NCBI RefSeq assembly: GCF_002483315.1
Contig: NZ_DLHR01000014.1
Location: 1-64,000, forward strand
DNA length: 64,000 nucleotides
Direction: 5' to 3'
Source: Flavobacterium sp. UBA7663
GTDB lineage: Bacteria; Bacteroidota; Bacteroidia; Flavobacteriales; Flavobacteriaceae
The notes under the pieces were generated by a model. It did no database searches and was not told the DNA's origin. It saw only the letters and a list, made by a program, of their open reading frames with translations. Made by a program: the position numbers and the translations under genes. Positions 26,391 through 35,853 of the stretch are shown one piece after another. Each line of letters begins with the position of its first letter. Within the stretch, counting starts at the first letter, position 1.

Positions 26391-27020
26391 TTATCTGTTA
26401 CTCATAGCAGTAAGCATACCTCCGTAAACAGCATTTAAAGATGCAATGTTTGAAGTCATTGACTGCATTTGCTCTTTTAATTTAGCTGCATTGTCAGCAA
26501 TTTCTTGATTTGCAGTAGCATTTCTAGAAGCGCTGTCTAATTGTAATTTGTATAAGTTATTTAAAGCTTCCATTTGAGCTGCAGCTGTAGACATTTCTTC
26601 AGCATATTTCTTTTGACCAGCCATAGCATCTACAGTTGGAGAAATTGATTTAGCAGCACCTTCGAAGTTTTTAATACTGTTTCCTAAGCTTGCCATTAAT
26701 TCACCATCAATTTTAGCTTCTTTCAACATATTATCTAATTTTTGAGATAATAAACCTTGAGCATCAGCTGGATTTTCTTTTTTATCTTTTGCTTTAGCTT
26801 CTCCACCTGCTAATTCAGGGTATACTAAAGACCAATCTAATTCATGTTCTACTGGTTCAAATGCAGATAATGCGAAAATTAATGCTTCAGTTAATAAACC
26901 GATTACAAGCATTGGTCCTGCACCTGGCCAGTGCATTAATTTGAATAATGCTCCAACGATTACTACTGCCGCTCCCATTCCGTAAAGGAATCCCATCATT
27001 TTTTTGCTTAATAATGCCAT
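26391..27020 (-). CDS. gldL: Gliding motility / type IX secretion motor protein GldL
   Basis: GldL is the inner-membrane stator-like partner of GldM. The 209-residue product has two membrane helices close to the N-terminus (about 9-27, GFLYGMGAAVVIVGALFK, and 35-53), with the HWPGAGP turn between them and a Glu in the second helix (LLTEALIFALSAFEP), the residue implicated in proton conduction. The remainder is a cytoplasmic helical tail with coiled-coil character. The gap to gldK is 53 bases. Confidence 0.97.
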   Translation of the reverse strand: MALLSKKMMGFLYGMGAAVVIVGALFKLMHWPGAGPMLVIGLLTEALIFALSAFEPVEHELDWSLVYPELAGGEAKAKDKKENPADAQGLLSQKLDNMLKEAKIDGELMASLGNSIKNFEGAAKSISPTVDAMAGQKKYAEEMSTAAAQMEALNNLYKLQLDSASRNATANQEIADNAAKLKEQMQSMTSNIASLNAVYGGMLTAMSNR

Positions 27021-27073
27021 AATAAATAAATTTTAGTTAGTTAAGTTAATTATATAATAAAATTGGTTAAATA

Positions 27074-28456
27074 CTATTTAGGACTGTTTCCTGTTGCTGC
27101 TGTACCCATATAATCTTGTACAGTTCTGAATCCAATGTAACTTCTTGCAGAATCAGCATATTCATAATCACGAGTTGAAACTTGTAAGAAGTAAGCAACA
27201 TCTTTCCATGAACCACCACGAACTACTTTTCTTTGGTTTTTCTTATCAGCAACATGCGGATTCATTGTAGAAACAAATTCGTAAGCTTCAGCATAGTAAG
27301 AAGATTCCGTCCACTCTGAAACGTTACCCGCCATGTTATATAGGTTATAATCATTTGGCTCGTATGACTTAGCTTCAACAGTGTACAAAGCACCATCGGC
27401 TGCATAATCTCCACGGTTTGGCTTGAAGTTAGCCATAAAACAACCTCTGTCATTTTTAGCGTAAGGACCTCCCCAAGGATAAGTACCACCTTCTATTCCA
27501 CCTCTTGCAGCATATTCCCATTCTGCTTCAGTTGGTAAACGGAATGAGTTAACTTGATCTCTTCCTTTTTTCTTTTTGATAAATGCATTTTTATACATTG
27601 TTCTCCAAGCACAAAATGCTTTTGCTTGATTCCAAGAAACACCAACCACAGGATATTCTCCGTAAGCTTGATGCCAGAAATAATCATTATGCATTGGCTC
27701 GTTATAAGAATAAGCAAAATCTTTTATCCAAGCTGTAGTATCAGGATAAATTTCAATAGGTGGCGCATCTTCATAGAAGTTTTTACGCCCTTTTTTCTTA
27801 ACGGCTTTGTTTAAATCTACTTGATTGTATTTGAATTTTAACTTAGAAGCATCAATAGTTTTCAAACCATTGTATGATTCAGACTCAGGTAGGTACATTG
27901 AATCCATAACTTCTACATAAAATTCATCTGGATATTTACTAGGCTCTTTAATAACCTTGATTTTTTTATTTAATTTTCTTCCAGCATAAATATCATCATC
28001 AGTTCCTACACTGTAATAATTTTCATACATATACTTGTCGTAAGGAGTCATTTTCTCAGGATCAACGTCAGCAAAGGCAAAATCACCAATACTTCCTCCT
28101 TTTCCTCCACCAGAACCAGGCTTTTGACCTTGTTCATCTGCAAGAATAGCTAGACGCGTTCTGATAGTTGAATCTTTTACCCATTCAACAAACTGACGGT
28201 ACTCACTGTTAGTAATTTCCGTCTCATCCATATAGAATGAACGAACCGTAACTGTCTTAGTAGGTGCGTCTTGAATGTTAGCTAAATCATCATCGGCTTT
28301 ACCCATAATAAAAGCTCCTCCAGGGATTAACGTCATTCCGTAAGGTTTCTCGGGATGCCATTTTCTCCCTTTAACTCCTACTAATTCTCCTTTATCGCCT
28401 TTACCACAACTGATAAATAATGACAAAATTGCTGAAAATGCAACAAACTTCTTCAT
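27074..28456 (-). CDS. gldK: Gliding motility / type IX secretion lipoprotein GldK
   Basis: GldK is an outer-membrane lipoprotein on the periplasmic side that forms the large ring with GldN. The 460-residue product has a lipobox (LFISC, Cys near residue 17) and a formylglycine-generating-enzyme-like fold: GGAFIMGKADDD, ETEITNSEYRQFVEW, PVVGVSWNQAKAFCAWR, RLPTEAEWEYAARGG and GNVSEWTES, ending VVRGGSW and IGFRTV. It is the first gene of gldKLMN; about 156 bases separate it from the upstream ureohydrolase-like gene, enough for its own promoter, though I see no clean TAnnTTTG there. Confidence 0.97.
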   Translation of the reverse strand: MKKFVAFSAILSLFISCGKGDKGELVGVKGRKWHPEKPYGMTLIPGGAFIMGKADDDLANIQDAPTKTVTVRSFYMDETEITNSEYRQFVEWVKDSTIRTRLAILADEQGQKPGSGGGKGGSIGDFAFADVDPEKMTPYDKYMYENYYSVGTDDDIYAGRKLNKKIKVIKEPSKYPDEFYVEVMDSMYLPESESYNGLKTIDASKLKFKYNQVDLNKAVKKKGRKNFYEDAPPIEIYPDTTAWIKDFAYSYNEPMHNDYFWHQAYGEYPVVGVSWNQAKAFCAWRTMYKNAFIKKKKGRDQVNSFRLPTEAEWEYAARGGIEGGTYPWGGPYAKNDRGCFMANFKPNRGDYAADGALYTVEAKSYEPNDYNLYNMAGNVSEWTESSYYAEAYEFVSTMNPHVADKKNQRKVVRGGSWKDVAYFLQVSTRDYEYADSARSYIGFRTVQDYMGTAATGNSPK

Positions 28457-28612
28457 ATAAACTTGGGTTAAATGTAATTTCTATTTAAGGGCGTAAACCT
28501 ATTCAATAATTTTGAAAAAAACAACATTTTTTTAAAAAACGTGCAAAAAATATTGAATTTTAGGACTACACCTGTGTTAACATTGCTTTAACACTTTGAA
28601 AAATAACAACTT

Positions 28613-29761
28613 TTACAAAATATTCCTTCTTTGGGCTTTCCACCATCTTTCTGGAATTTCCTGCTCGCAAGCTGCTAAATAATCCTCATGTGTGCAAGGT
28701 AATAACGTATTTCTTTTTAATTTATTATTAACATTTGTTAAAAACGGTATTTCTATCCACCATCTTGCTGTTTTATTGCTCTTATAAAAGATTAATTCTT
28801 CATCATCTATTGGAACAATATACTTAATATAGTTTTCTTTTGTTCCAAATGGATATTCATTGGAACGAAAACAGAATCCTTCAATAAAATACCATAACAT
28901 CTGAGCGGTTAAAACAACTTCATGACTATTTGGATTAAAATTAAAAATTCCAAATGAAGTCACTTTATCACTAATTCCAGCATAACGTGTCAAAGCACAT
29001 ATTTCTTTCCCTGTAAAACCATTCGGATTAAACTCCTCAAAATTACCAGAATAAGAGGATTGCACTGAATTCATATCAATGCTCACTAAATCAGCATCTC
29101 TAAAAACAGGCTCTGCAACCAATATATTATTTGAAACTTCCCCTAAACGATAGGCTTCAAAATATAATTTCTCAATTAAATCTATTTCTTCTTGCGAATT
29201 AAAATACGTCTGAAAACCTAAGTTACTGAAATTAAATAGATTATTAGGTTCTTCAACAATTATTTTTGATAAATATGAATTCGAAATTAAACTCTTTTCT
29301 TTGGCAAAATCAAATTGGTTATCAATGGAAACCAAATTCACCATCTGATCTAAATTATCATATGCCCGATACATCGGATAAGTTAAATCTTGAGTTCCCC
29401 CAATAACAACTGGAATAATTTGTTTCTTGATTAGCTCTGTCATCAAACTTTTCACGACAAAATAAGTATCTTCAATGCTAGCTCCAGCCTCGATGGTTCC
29501 TAAATCTACAATTGAAGTATTCCAATTTCCAGGAAACATTCCATAGAATTTCTTTCTGAAGGTTTCAAAAGAATAATCCTCATTATCTTTATTGTTTCCT
29601 CTATGTTCATTAACAGTAAAAATAGCAATAGAAACACCTTCTAAAACAGGGAAATCGGTTTGTATATGAAATACCACTTTTTTACCCAATGATTGATTGG
29701 ATAGCGTTTGAAGATAGTTTTCAAAAGATTCGCTTATCGGTTGTAGAAAATCGAATACCAT
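28613..29761 (-). CDS. Ureohydrolase-fold protein without metal ligands
   Basis: The 382-residue protein has the arginase/formimidoylglutamase fold but the manganese-binding motifs are changed. The usual GGxHD appears as GGTQD, DxHxD as DNQFD, and SxDxDxxDP as SIDMNSVQSS. Active members need the His and Asp ligands, so this protein is probably not an enzyme. It lies 3 bases after topA and directly upstream of gldKLMN. Such a gene beside gldK is, as I recall, kept in many Bacteroidota, suggesting a structural or regulatory role tied to the secretion system rather than arginine metabolism. This is inference. Confidence 0.8.
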   Translation of the reverse strand: MVFDFLQPISESFENYLQTLSNQSLGKKVVFHIQTDFPVLEGVSIAIFTVNEHRGNNKDNEDYSFETFRKKFYGMFPGNWNTSIVDLGTIEAGASIEDTYFVVKSLMTELIKKQIIPVVIGGTQDLTYPMYRAYDNLDQMVNLVSIDNQFDFAKEKSLISNSYLSKIIVEEPNNLFNFSNLGFQTYFNSQEEIDLIEKLYFEAYRLGEVSNNILVAEPVFRDADLVSIDMNSVQSSYSGNFEEFNPNGFTGKEICALTRYAGISDKVTSFGIFNFNPNSHEVVLTAQMLWYFIEGFCFRSNEYPFGTKENYIKYIVPIDDEELIFYKSNKTARWWIEIPFLTNVNNKLKRNTLLPCTHEDYLAACEQEIPERWWKAQRRNIL

Positions 29762-29764
29762 TTA

Positions 29765-32266
29765 CTATTTCTTTTTTGCTGTTGCTTTCTTTGTTGGTGC
29801 CTTTTTAGCTGCCGCTTTTTTAGCTGGAGCTTTCTTCTCAATCATTTCTAGAACTTGTGCCAATGTTAATTTACTCGCATCAACATCTTTACTTAATTCA
29901 ATTTTGATTTTTCCTTTTGTAATCACCGAACGACCCCAACGTGCTTTTTCTACTTTGATACCTTCTTCTTTCCAATCGTGAAGTACTTTATCAATGTCTT
30001 TTTGTTGTTTTTCCTCGATTAATTCATTCAAATCTGACTGAGATAAATTATCGAAATTATATTTCTTATTCACATTGATAAACATACCGTTCCATTTGAT
30101 GAAAGGTCCAAAACGCCCAACTCCTTTTTGAATTGGTAAACCATCATAAGTTCCAATCGGCGCATCTGCTTGAACTTTCTCTTCAATTAAACCTTGCGCA
30201 GTTTCCATGGTTACATCCATTGGATCAACGCCTTTTGGCAATGAAATAAATTGGGTTCCAAACTTCACATATGGTCCAAAACGACCATTATTTACTTCAA
30301 TTTCTTCTCCTTTGTATGTACCTAATTGTTTTGGAAGTAAAAATAAATTCAAAACTTCTTCTAACGTGATATTTCCAATATTTTGATCTTGACGTAAACT
30401 TGCAAATTGCTTGTTTTCTTCATCAATATCTCCAATTTGAGCCATTGCTCCATATTTTCCTAGACGCACAGAAACTTGTTTACCGGAAACAGGATGCACA
30501 CCTAAAATACGTTCACCACTTTCTCTATCCGCATTTTTTTCAACATCAACTACATTTGGATGAAAGTGTTTGTAAAAATCATTCATCATTTTAGCCCAAT
30601 CCACTTTTCCTTCTGCAATTTCATCAAAATCCTGCTCCACTTTTGCTGTGAAATTATAATCTAAAATAGTTCCGAAATTTTTCACTAAGAAATCATTTAC
30701 AATAATTCCGATATCTGTTGGAACTAACTTTCCTTTGTCTGAACCTACATTTTCGGTTAAAACTCGTGCTTTTACTTCGCTATTTTTTAAAACTATTTGC
30801 GTGTATTTTCGTTCTTGACCTTCAAAACTTCCTTTTTCTACATAGGTTCTTGCAATAATTGTAGAAATAGTTGGCGCATATGTTGACGGACGACCAATTC
30901 CTAATTCTTCCAGTTTCTTAACCAAAGAAGCTTCTGTGTAACGACTTGGCGGACGCGAAAAACGCTCGGTAGCCGTGATATAATTATTCGTAAGTTTTTC
31001 ATTTACTTTTAAAGCAGGCAACATTCCTTCTTGTTCTTCATCATCGTCATCGTTTCCTTCTAAATATACTTTTAAGAAACCTTCAAATTTAATTACTTCT
31101 CCAGTTGCTGTAAAGATTTCTGAATGATTGCTCGCTTCGATTTTTACATTGGTTCTTTCTAATTCGGCATCACTCATTTGAGACGCTAAAGTTCTTTTCC
31201 AAATTAAATCATACAAACGCGCTTGGTCTCTATCAATATCAACAGTGTGACGCGACATATCCGTTGGACGAATTGCCTCATGTGCTTCTTGTGCCCCTTT
31301 TGATTTGGTATTGAAATTTCTCGGTTTCGAAAATTCCTTTCCGTAATAACTAGTAATTTCAGCTTGAGCGGCTGCCATTGCTTCTTGCGATAAATTTACA
31401 CTATCCGTTCTCATATACGTTATAAGTCCGGCTTCGTACAAACGTTGTGCGATTTGCATGGTAATTCCAACAGGCAAATACAATTTTCTAGCTGCTTCTT
31501 GTTGCAACGTAGAAGTTGTAAAAGGTGCTGCTGGTGATTTTTTTGTTGGTTTGGTTTCTAAATCTCCTACTTTGTAAGATGAACCTATATTTTTAGTTAA
31601 GAAATCTTCCGCTTCTTTTTTAGTAGTGAAGTTCTTAGGTAATTTGGCTTTGAATGTTTTTCCAGCTTCGTTAGTGAATTCCGCTGTAATACTGTAAGAT
31701 GCTTCTGGGTTGAAATTTTGAATTTCTCTTTCGCGTTCTACAATCAAACGAACAGAAACTGATTGCACACGACCAGCTGATAATCCACCTTTTACTTTTT
31801 TCCAAAGTACTGGCGATAATTCGTAACCTACTAATCTATCTAAAACTCTACGAGCTTGTTGTGCATTTACTAAATTGTAATCAATTCCTCTCGGATTTTC
31901 GATTGCTTTTTGAATAGCAGTTTTCGTAATCTCATGAAAAACAATACGCTTTGTTTTTTCTGGTTTTAAATTTAATTCTTCAGATAAGTGCCAAGAAATT
32001 GCTTCTCCCTCACGGTCCTCATCGGAAGCCAACCAAACCATTTCGGCATTTTTAGCTAATCCTTTTAATTTGGTCACTAATGCTTTTTTATCAGCCGAAA
32101 CTTCATATTTAGGTTTAAAACCATTTTCTACATCTACACCAATTTCTCTCGAAGGCAAGTCGGCAATATGTCCATAACTTGACTCAACTTGATACTCACT
32201 TCCTAGAAATTTCTCGATGGTTTTTGCCTTAGCTGGTGACTCAACGATTACTAAATTCTTTGCCAT
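29765..32266 (-). CDS. topA: DNA topoisomerase I
   Basis: TopA relaxes negative supercoils by cutting one strand through a tyrosyl link. The 833-residue product begins with the TOPRIM domain (MAKNLVIVESPAKAKTIEKF; DEDREGEAISWHL near residue 81) and has the active-site Tyr284 in GLITYMRTDSVNLS. A series of short C-terminal repeat domains (GRFGPYVKFG and GRFGPFIKWN) replaces the Cys zinc fingers found in E. coli, and a final Lys/Ala-rich tail (AAKKAPTKKATAKKK) probably binds DNA. Its stop codon is 3 bases before the ureohydrolase-like gene, so the two are likely cotranscribed. Confidence 0.97.
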   Translation of the reverse strand: MAKNLVIVESPAKAKTIEKFLGSEYQVESSYGHIADLPSREIGVDVENGFKPKYEVSADKKALVTKLKGLAKNAEMVWLASDEDREGEAISWHLSEELNLKPEKTKRIVFHEITKTAIQKAIENPRGIDYNLVNAQQARRVLDRLVGYELSPVLWKKVKGGLSAGRVQSVSVRLIVEREREIQNFNPEASYSITAEFTNEAGKTFKAKLPKNFTTKKEAEDFLTKNIGSSYKVGDLETKPTKKSPAAPFTTSTLQQEAARKLYLPVGITMQIAQRLYEAGLITYMRTDSVNLSQEAMAAAQAEITSYYGKEFSKPRNFNTKSKGAQEAHEAIRPTDMSRHTVDIDRDQARLYDLIWKRTLASQMSDAELERTNVKIEASNHSEIFTATGEVIKFEGFLKVYLEGNDDDDEEQEGMLPALKVNEKLTNNYITATERFSRPPSRYTEASLVKKLEELGIGRPSTYAPTISTIIARTYVEKGSFEGQERKYTQIVLKNSEVKARVLTENVGSDKGKLVPTDIGIIVNDFLVKNFGTILDYNFTAKVEQDFDEIAEGKVDWAKMMNDFYKHFHPNVVDVEKNADRESGERILGVHPVSGKQVSVRLGKYGAMAQIGDIDEENKQFASLRQDQNIGNITLEEVLNLFLLPKQLGTYKGEEIEVNNGRFGPYVKFGTQFISLPKGVDPMDVTMETAQGLIEEKVQADAPIGTYDGLPIQKGVGRFGPFIKWNGMFINVNKKYNFDNLSQSDLNELIEEKQQKDIDKVLHDWKEEGIKVEKARWGRSVITKGKIKIELSKDVDASKLTLAQVLEMIEKKAPAKKAAAKKAPTKKATAKKK

Positions 32267-32286
32267 TTCACTTTTTGTTTGTTCGG

Positions 32287-32294
32287 CAAAAGTA
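32287..32294 (-). promoter_or_regulatory. -7 element TACTTTTG of topA
   Basis: On the minus strand TACTTTTG (32294-32287) matches TAnnTTTG and lies 20 bases before the topA ATG. No clear -33 TTG is seen. Confidence 0.5.
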
Positions 32295-32462
32295 TAGGTT
32301 TTTTTTAAATTTTAACATCCCGAGTATTTTTTTACCTACAATTAACCAAAATATCAGTCAAATTACTCTTATATATATAGGTGTAAAAACCACGAAAAAC
32401 GGCTACTTAGAATTAGAACAAAAAATAATTTAAAAATTTCATGTTAAACCTTTTCTGCCATC

Positions 32463-32494
32463 TTGTCAGATTTTATAATTTAGTATTATCTTTG
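32463..32494 (+). promoter_or_regulatory. Promoter of miaB, TTG-N21-TATCTTTG
   Basis: TTG (32463-32465) and TATCTTTG (32487-32494) are 21 bases apart, within the range for Bacteroidota promoters. The ATG is 26 bases downstream, with AAAGG (32507-32511) shortly before it. Confidence 0.65.
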
Positions 32495-32520
32495 CAGACT
32501 GATTTAAAGGAAATCTTTAT

Positions 32521-33969
32521 ATGGAAAAGGAAATTGACGAGAAAAAACAAGGTCAGAGTTTAGTGCTTGACCAAAAAGAAGGAAATACAAAAAAACTTTT
32601 TATAGAGAGTTATGGTTGCCAAATGAACTTTTCGGACAGCGAAATTGTGGCGTCTATTCTTTATGAAAACGGATATAATACAACTCAAAACTTAGAAGAT
32701 GCTGATTTAGTTTTGGTAAACACTTGTTCTATTCGCGATAAAGCAGAACAAACGATTCGTAAACGTTTAGAAAAATACAATGCGGTTAAGAAAATCAATC
32801 CTTCAATGAAAGTTGGGGTTTTAGGTTGTATGGCGGAACGTTTGAAAAGTCAGTTTTTAGAGGAAGAGAAAATTGTAGACATGGTGGTTGGACCAGATGC
32901 TTACAAAGATTTACCAAATTTATTAGCTGAAGTAGAAGAAGGAAGAGATGCCATCAACGTAATTCTTTCAAAAGAAGAAACTTATGGCGATATTTCTCCT
33001 GTTCGTTTAAATAGTAATGGCGTTAATGCTTTCGTTTCAATTACAAGAGGTTGCGATAATATGTGTACGTTTTGCGTTGTTCCTTTTACACGTGGCCGTG
33101 AGCGTAGTCGTGAACCACAAAGTATTATTGACGAAATTCAAGATTTATACGATAGAGGATTTAAAGAAGTAACCTTGTTAGGACAAAATGTAGACAGTTA
33201 CCTTTGGTATGGTGGTGGTTTGAAAAAAGACTACGACAAAGCTACAGAAATGCAAAAAGCTACTGCTATGGATTTTGCGCAATTGTTAGACAAATGTGCG
33301 ATGTTATTTCCAAAAATGCGTTTTAGATTTTCGACTTCGAATCCGCAAGATATGCATGAAGAGGTATTGCATGTTATTGCGAAACACCATAATATTTGCA
33401 ACTACATTCACTTACCGGTTCAAAGCGGAAGCACTAGAATTCTAAAAGAAATGAATCGTCAACACACGCGTGAAGAATACATGGCGTTGATTGATAAAAT
33501 ATATTCAATTATTCCAGATATTTCATTGTCTCAAGATATGATTGCTGGTTTCCCAACAGAAACAGAAGAAGATCATCAAGACACCTTGAGTTTGATGGAA
33601 TATGTAAAATACGATTTCGGATTTATGTTTGCGTATTCAGAACGACCAGGAACATTGGCTGCTAGAAAAATGGAAGACGATGTACCAGAAGAAGTTAAAA
33701 AACGTAGGTTAACCGAAATTGTAGATTTACAACAAAAACACGGATTAGAAAGAACACAGCGTTTCATTGGACAAGAAGTAGAAGTATTGATTGAAAAAGA
33801 ATCTAAACGTTCTGATGCACATTGGAGTGGAAGAAATTCTCAAAATACAGTTGTAGTTTTCCCAAAAGAAAATTACAAAGTAGGCGAATTCGTAATGGTA
33901 AAAATCACAGACTGTACAGCCGCAACACTAATTGGAGAAGCGGTTGGATATTCTGAAATAATGAATTAA
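32521..33969 (+). CDS. miaB: tRNA-2-methylthio-N6-dimethylallyladenosine synthase
   Basis: MiaB adds the methylthio group to i6A37 in tRNAs reading UNN codons. The 482-residue product has the N-terminal UPF0004 domain with a cluster-binding Cys33 (SYGCQMN), NTCSIRD and LGCMAE. The radical-SAM motif follows with C178, C182 and C185 ([10 protein letters not shown]), and a TRAM domain closes the protein (about 410-475). An N-terminal extension of about 25 charged residues precedes the family core. It is the first gene after a clear promoter; the sigma-54 activator follows after 78 bases that hold a long inverted repeat. Confidence 0.97.
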   Translation: MEKEIDEKKQGQSLVLDQKEGNTKKLFIESYGCQMNFSDSEIVASILYENGYNTTQNLEDADLVLVNTCSIRDKAEQTIRKRLEKYNAVKKINPSMKVGVLGCMAERLKSQFLEEEKIVDMVVGPDAYKDLPNLLAEVEEGRDAINVILSKEETYGDISPVRLNSNGVNAFVSITRGCDNMCTFCVVPFTRGRERSREPQSIIDEIQDLYDRGFKEVTLLGQNVDSYLWYGGGLKKDYDKATEMQKATAMDFAQLLDKCAMLFPKMRFRFSTSNPQDMHEEVLHVIAKHHNICNYIHLPVQSGSTRILKEMNRQHTREEYMALIDKIYSIIPDISLSQDMIAGFPTETEEDHQDTLSLMEYVKYDFGFMFAYSERPGTLAARKMEDDVPEEVKKRRLTEIVDLQQKHGLERTQRFIGQEVEVLIEKESKRSDAHWSGRNSQNTVVVFPKENYKVGEFVMVKITDCTAATLIGEAVGYSEIMN

Positions 33970-33971
33970 TT

Positions 33972-34044
33972 TTTTGTTTCAAGTTTCAAGTTTAAAAGTT
34001 CCAAGTTAACTTTCTAAACCTGAAACTTGGAACCTGAAACAAAA
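33972..34044. repeat. Imperfect inverted repeat of GTTTCAA units
   Basis: The left arm TTTTGTTTCAAGTTTCAAGT (33972-33991) and the right arm (34016-34044, ending AACCTGAAACAAAA) are complementary over more than 20 positions with a few mismatches. Both arms are built of 7-8-base units (GTTTCAA / GAAACTTG). The right arm ends 3 bases before the ATG of the sigma-54 activator. Confidence 0.6.
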
Positions 34045-34047
34045 TAT

Positions 34048-35307
34048 ATGGAATCAGTACAAGCTATAAAACAACGATTTGAAATTATTGGGAACGACCC
34101 AAAACTCAATCGTGCCGTGGAGAAAGCCATTCAGGTTGCTCCAACGGATATTTCGGTATTGGTAACAGGTGAAAGTGGTGTTGGAAAAGAAAGTATTCCA
34201 AAAATCATTCACTCACTTTCACACAGAAAACATGGAAAATACATTGCAGTAAACTGTGGTGCTATTCCAGAAGGAACAATTGATAGTGAACTTTTTGGTC
34301 ACGAAAAAGGTTCGTTTACCGGAGCAACCAACACGCGTGAAGGTTATTTTGAAGTAGCCGATGGCGGAACTATATTTTTAGATGAAGTTGGCGAATTACC
34401 TTTAACCACTCAAGTACGTTTATTACGTGTTTTAGAAAATGGTGAATTCATCAAAGTGGGTTCTTCTCAAGTACAAAAAACAAATGTTCGTATTGTGGCT
34501 GCTACCAACGTAAATATGTTTGATGCGATTGAAAAAGGCAAATTCCGTGAAGATTTATTTTATCGTTTGAGTACGGTTGATATTATGTTGCCACCGCTTC
34601 GCGAACGTAAAGATGACATTCATTTGTTGTTTAGGAAATTTGCTGCCGATTTTGCACACAAATACAAAATGCCTCCTATTAAATTGGATGACGATGCCAT
34701 TCAATTGTTGATAAAATACAGATGGAGCGGAAATATTCGTCAGTTACGAAATGTTGCTGAACAAATTTCAGTTCTAGAAACCAAACGTGAGATTTCATTG
34801 CAAACGCTTCACTCCTATTTGCCTCAGGAAAATGCAAATTTACCTTCGGTAATTGGAACTAAAAAATCGGAAAGTGATTTTAGTAACGAAAGAGAAATTT
34901 TGTACAAAGTCCTTTTTGACATGAAAAGCGATTTGAATGATTTGAAAAAGCTTACGATGGAATTAATGCAAAACGGAAGTTCAAAAGTACAAGAAGCTAA
35001 TAAAGGATTAATTCAGAAAATTTACGGTAAACCCGAAGAAAACACTATTTTTGAAGAAGAACCAAGAGTTGAAATGCTTCCGAACCAAAATAATCTGATG
35101 CAAGAAGAGTTTGAAGACGATGACGATGAGAATTATTTATTCGCTGAAACCGTTGACGAAGAAGAAACTTTGAGTTTAGAAGCAAAAGAAATTGAGTTAA
35201 TCAAAAAATCTTTAGACCGAAATAAAGGAAAAAGAAAAGCAGCTGCAGATGAATTAGGGATTTCGGAACGAACACTTTATAGAAAAATCAAACAATACGA
35301 TTTATAA
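34048..35307 (+). CDS. Sigma-54-dependent transcriptional activator without receiver domain
   Basis: The 419-residue protein begins almost directly with the AAA+ domain: GESGVGKES (Walker A, near residue 42), the sigma-54 contact loop GSFTGATN (GSFTGA rather than the usual GAFTGA), GGTIFLDEVGEL (Walker B) and RLSTVDIMLPPLRERKDDI. A linker with an acidic stretch (about 345-370) and a Fis-type helix-turn-helix (about 390-419, KRKAAADELGISERTLYRKI) follow. There is no N-terminal sensor domain. The frame starting at TTG 34027 runs through the repeat and is not used. Its stop overlaps the next start (TAATG), so lptE is translationally coupled. Confidence 0.93.
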   Translation: MESVQAIKQRFEIIGNDPKLNRAVEKAIQVAPTDISVLVTGESGVGKESIPKIIHSLSHRKHGKYIAVNCGAIPEGTIDSELFGHEKGSFTGATNTREGYFEVADGGTIFLDEVGELPLTTQVRLLRVLENGEFIKVGSSQVQKTNVRIVAATNVNMFDAIEKGKFREDLFYRLSTVDIMLPPLRERKDDIHLLFRKFAADFAHKYKMPPIKLDDDAIQLLIKYRWSGNIRQLRNVAEQISVLETKREISLQTLHSYLPQENANLPSVIGTKKSESDFSNEREILYKVLFDMKSDLNDLKKLTMELMQNGSSKVQEANKGLIQKIYGKPEENTIFEEEPRVEMLPNQNNLMQEEFEDDDDENYLFAETVDEEETLSLEAKEIELIKKSLDRNKGKRKAAADELGISERTLYRKIKQYDL

Positions 35308-35810
35308 TGAGATATTTAATAATTGTTTTTAGCATCGCTATTTCACTACTTGTAAACAGTTGTGGAGTTTATAATTTCACAGGAACTCAACCTATAGACG
35401 CTAAAACATTTCAAGTAAATTACTTTCAAAACAACGCACCATTAATTGAGCCTGGAATTGAAAGAAATTTCACACAGGAATTACAAGAAATTATCCAAAA
35501 CCAAACGAATCTAAATTTAGTTTCTCAAGGTGGCGAATTACTTTACGAAGGAGAAATAGTAGATTACCGCATTACACCCATGACGGCGACTGCAGATCAG
35601 AGAGCGGCACAAAATAGATTAACCATAACAGTAATGGTTAGATTTAGCAACAGAAATAAAGAAGATGATAATTTTGAAAAACGTTTTTCATTTTTCTATG
35701 ATTTCGATGCCAATCAGCAATTAGTAGGTTCGCAATTAACAACAGCATTAGATGTAATTTTTGAGAGAATCACACAAGATATTTTCAACGAGTCGTTAGC
35801 TAAATGGTAA
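35307..35810 (+). CDS. lptE: LptE family lipoprotein
   Basis: LptE plugs the outer-membrane LptD barrel that inserts lipopolysaccharide. The 167-residue product has a lipobox (LLVNSC, Cys near residue 19) followed by GVYNFTGTQPIDAKTF, then strands typical of the family (LLYEGEIVDYRITPM and RLTITVMVRFSNR). It is assigned by its layout and by the Bacteroidota habit of placing lptE between a sigma-54 activator and secG. It overlaps the preceding stop codon by one base. Confidence 0.85.
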   Translation: MRYLIIVFSIAISLLVNSCGVYNFTGTQPIDAKTFQVNYFQNNAPLIEPGIERNFTQELQEIIQNQTNLNLVSQGGELLYEGEIVDYRITPMTATADQRAAQNRLTITVMVRFSNRNKEDDNFEKRFSFFYDFDANQQLVGSQLTTALDVIFERITQDIFNESLAKW

Positions 35811-35853
35811 TTTTAAACAATTTTAAATTTTGAAGTTGTAATTGAACTTGAAA

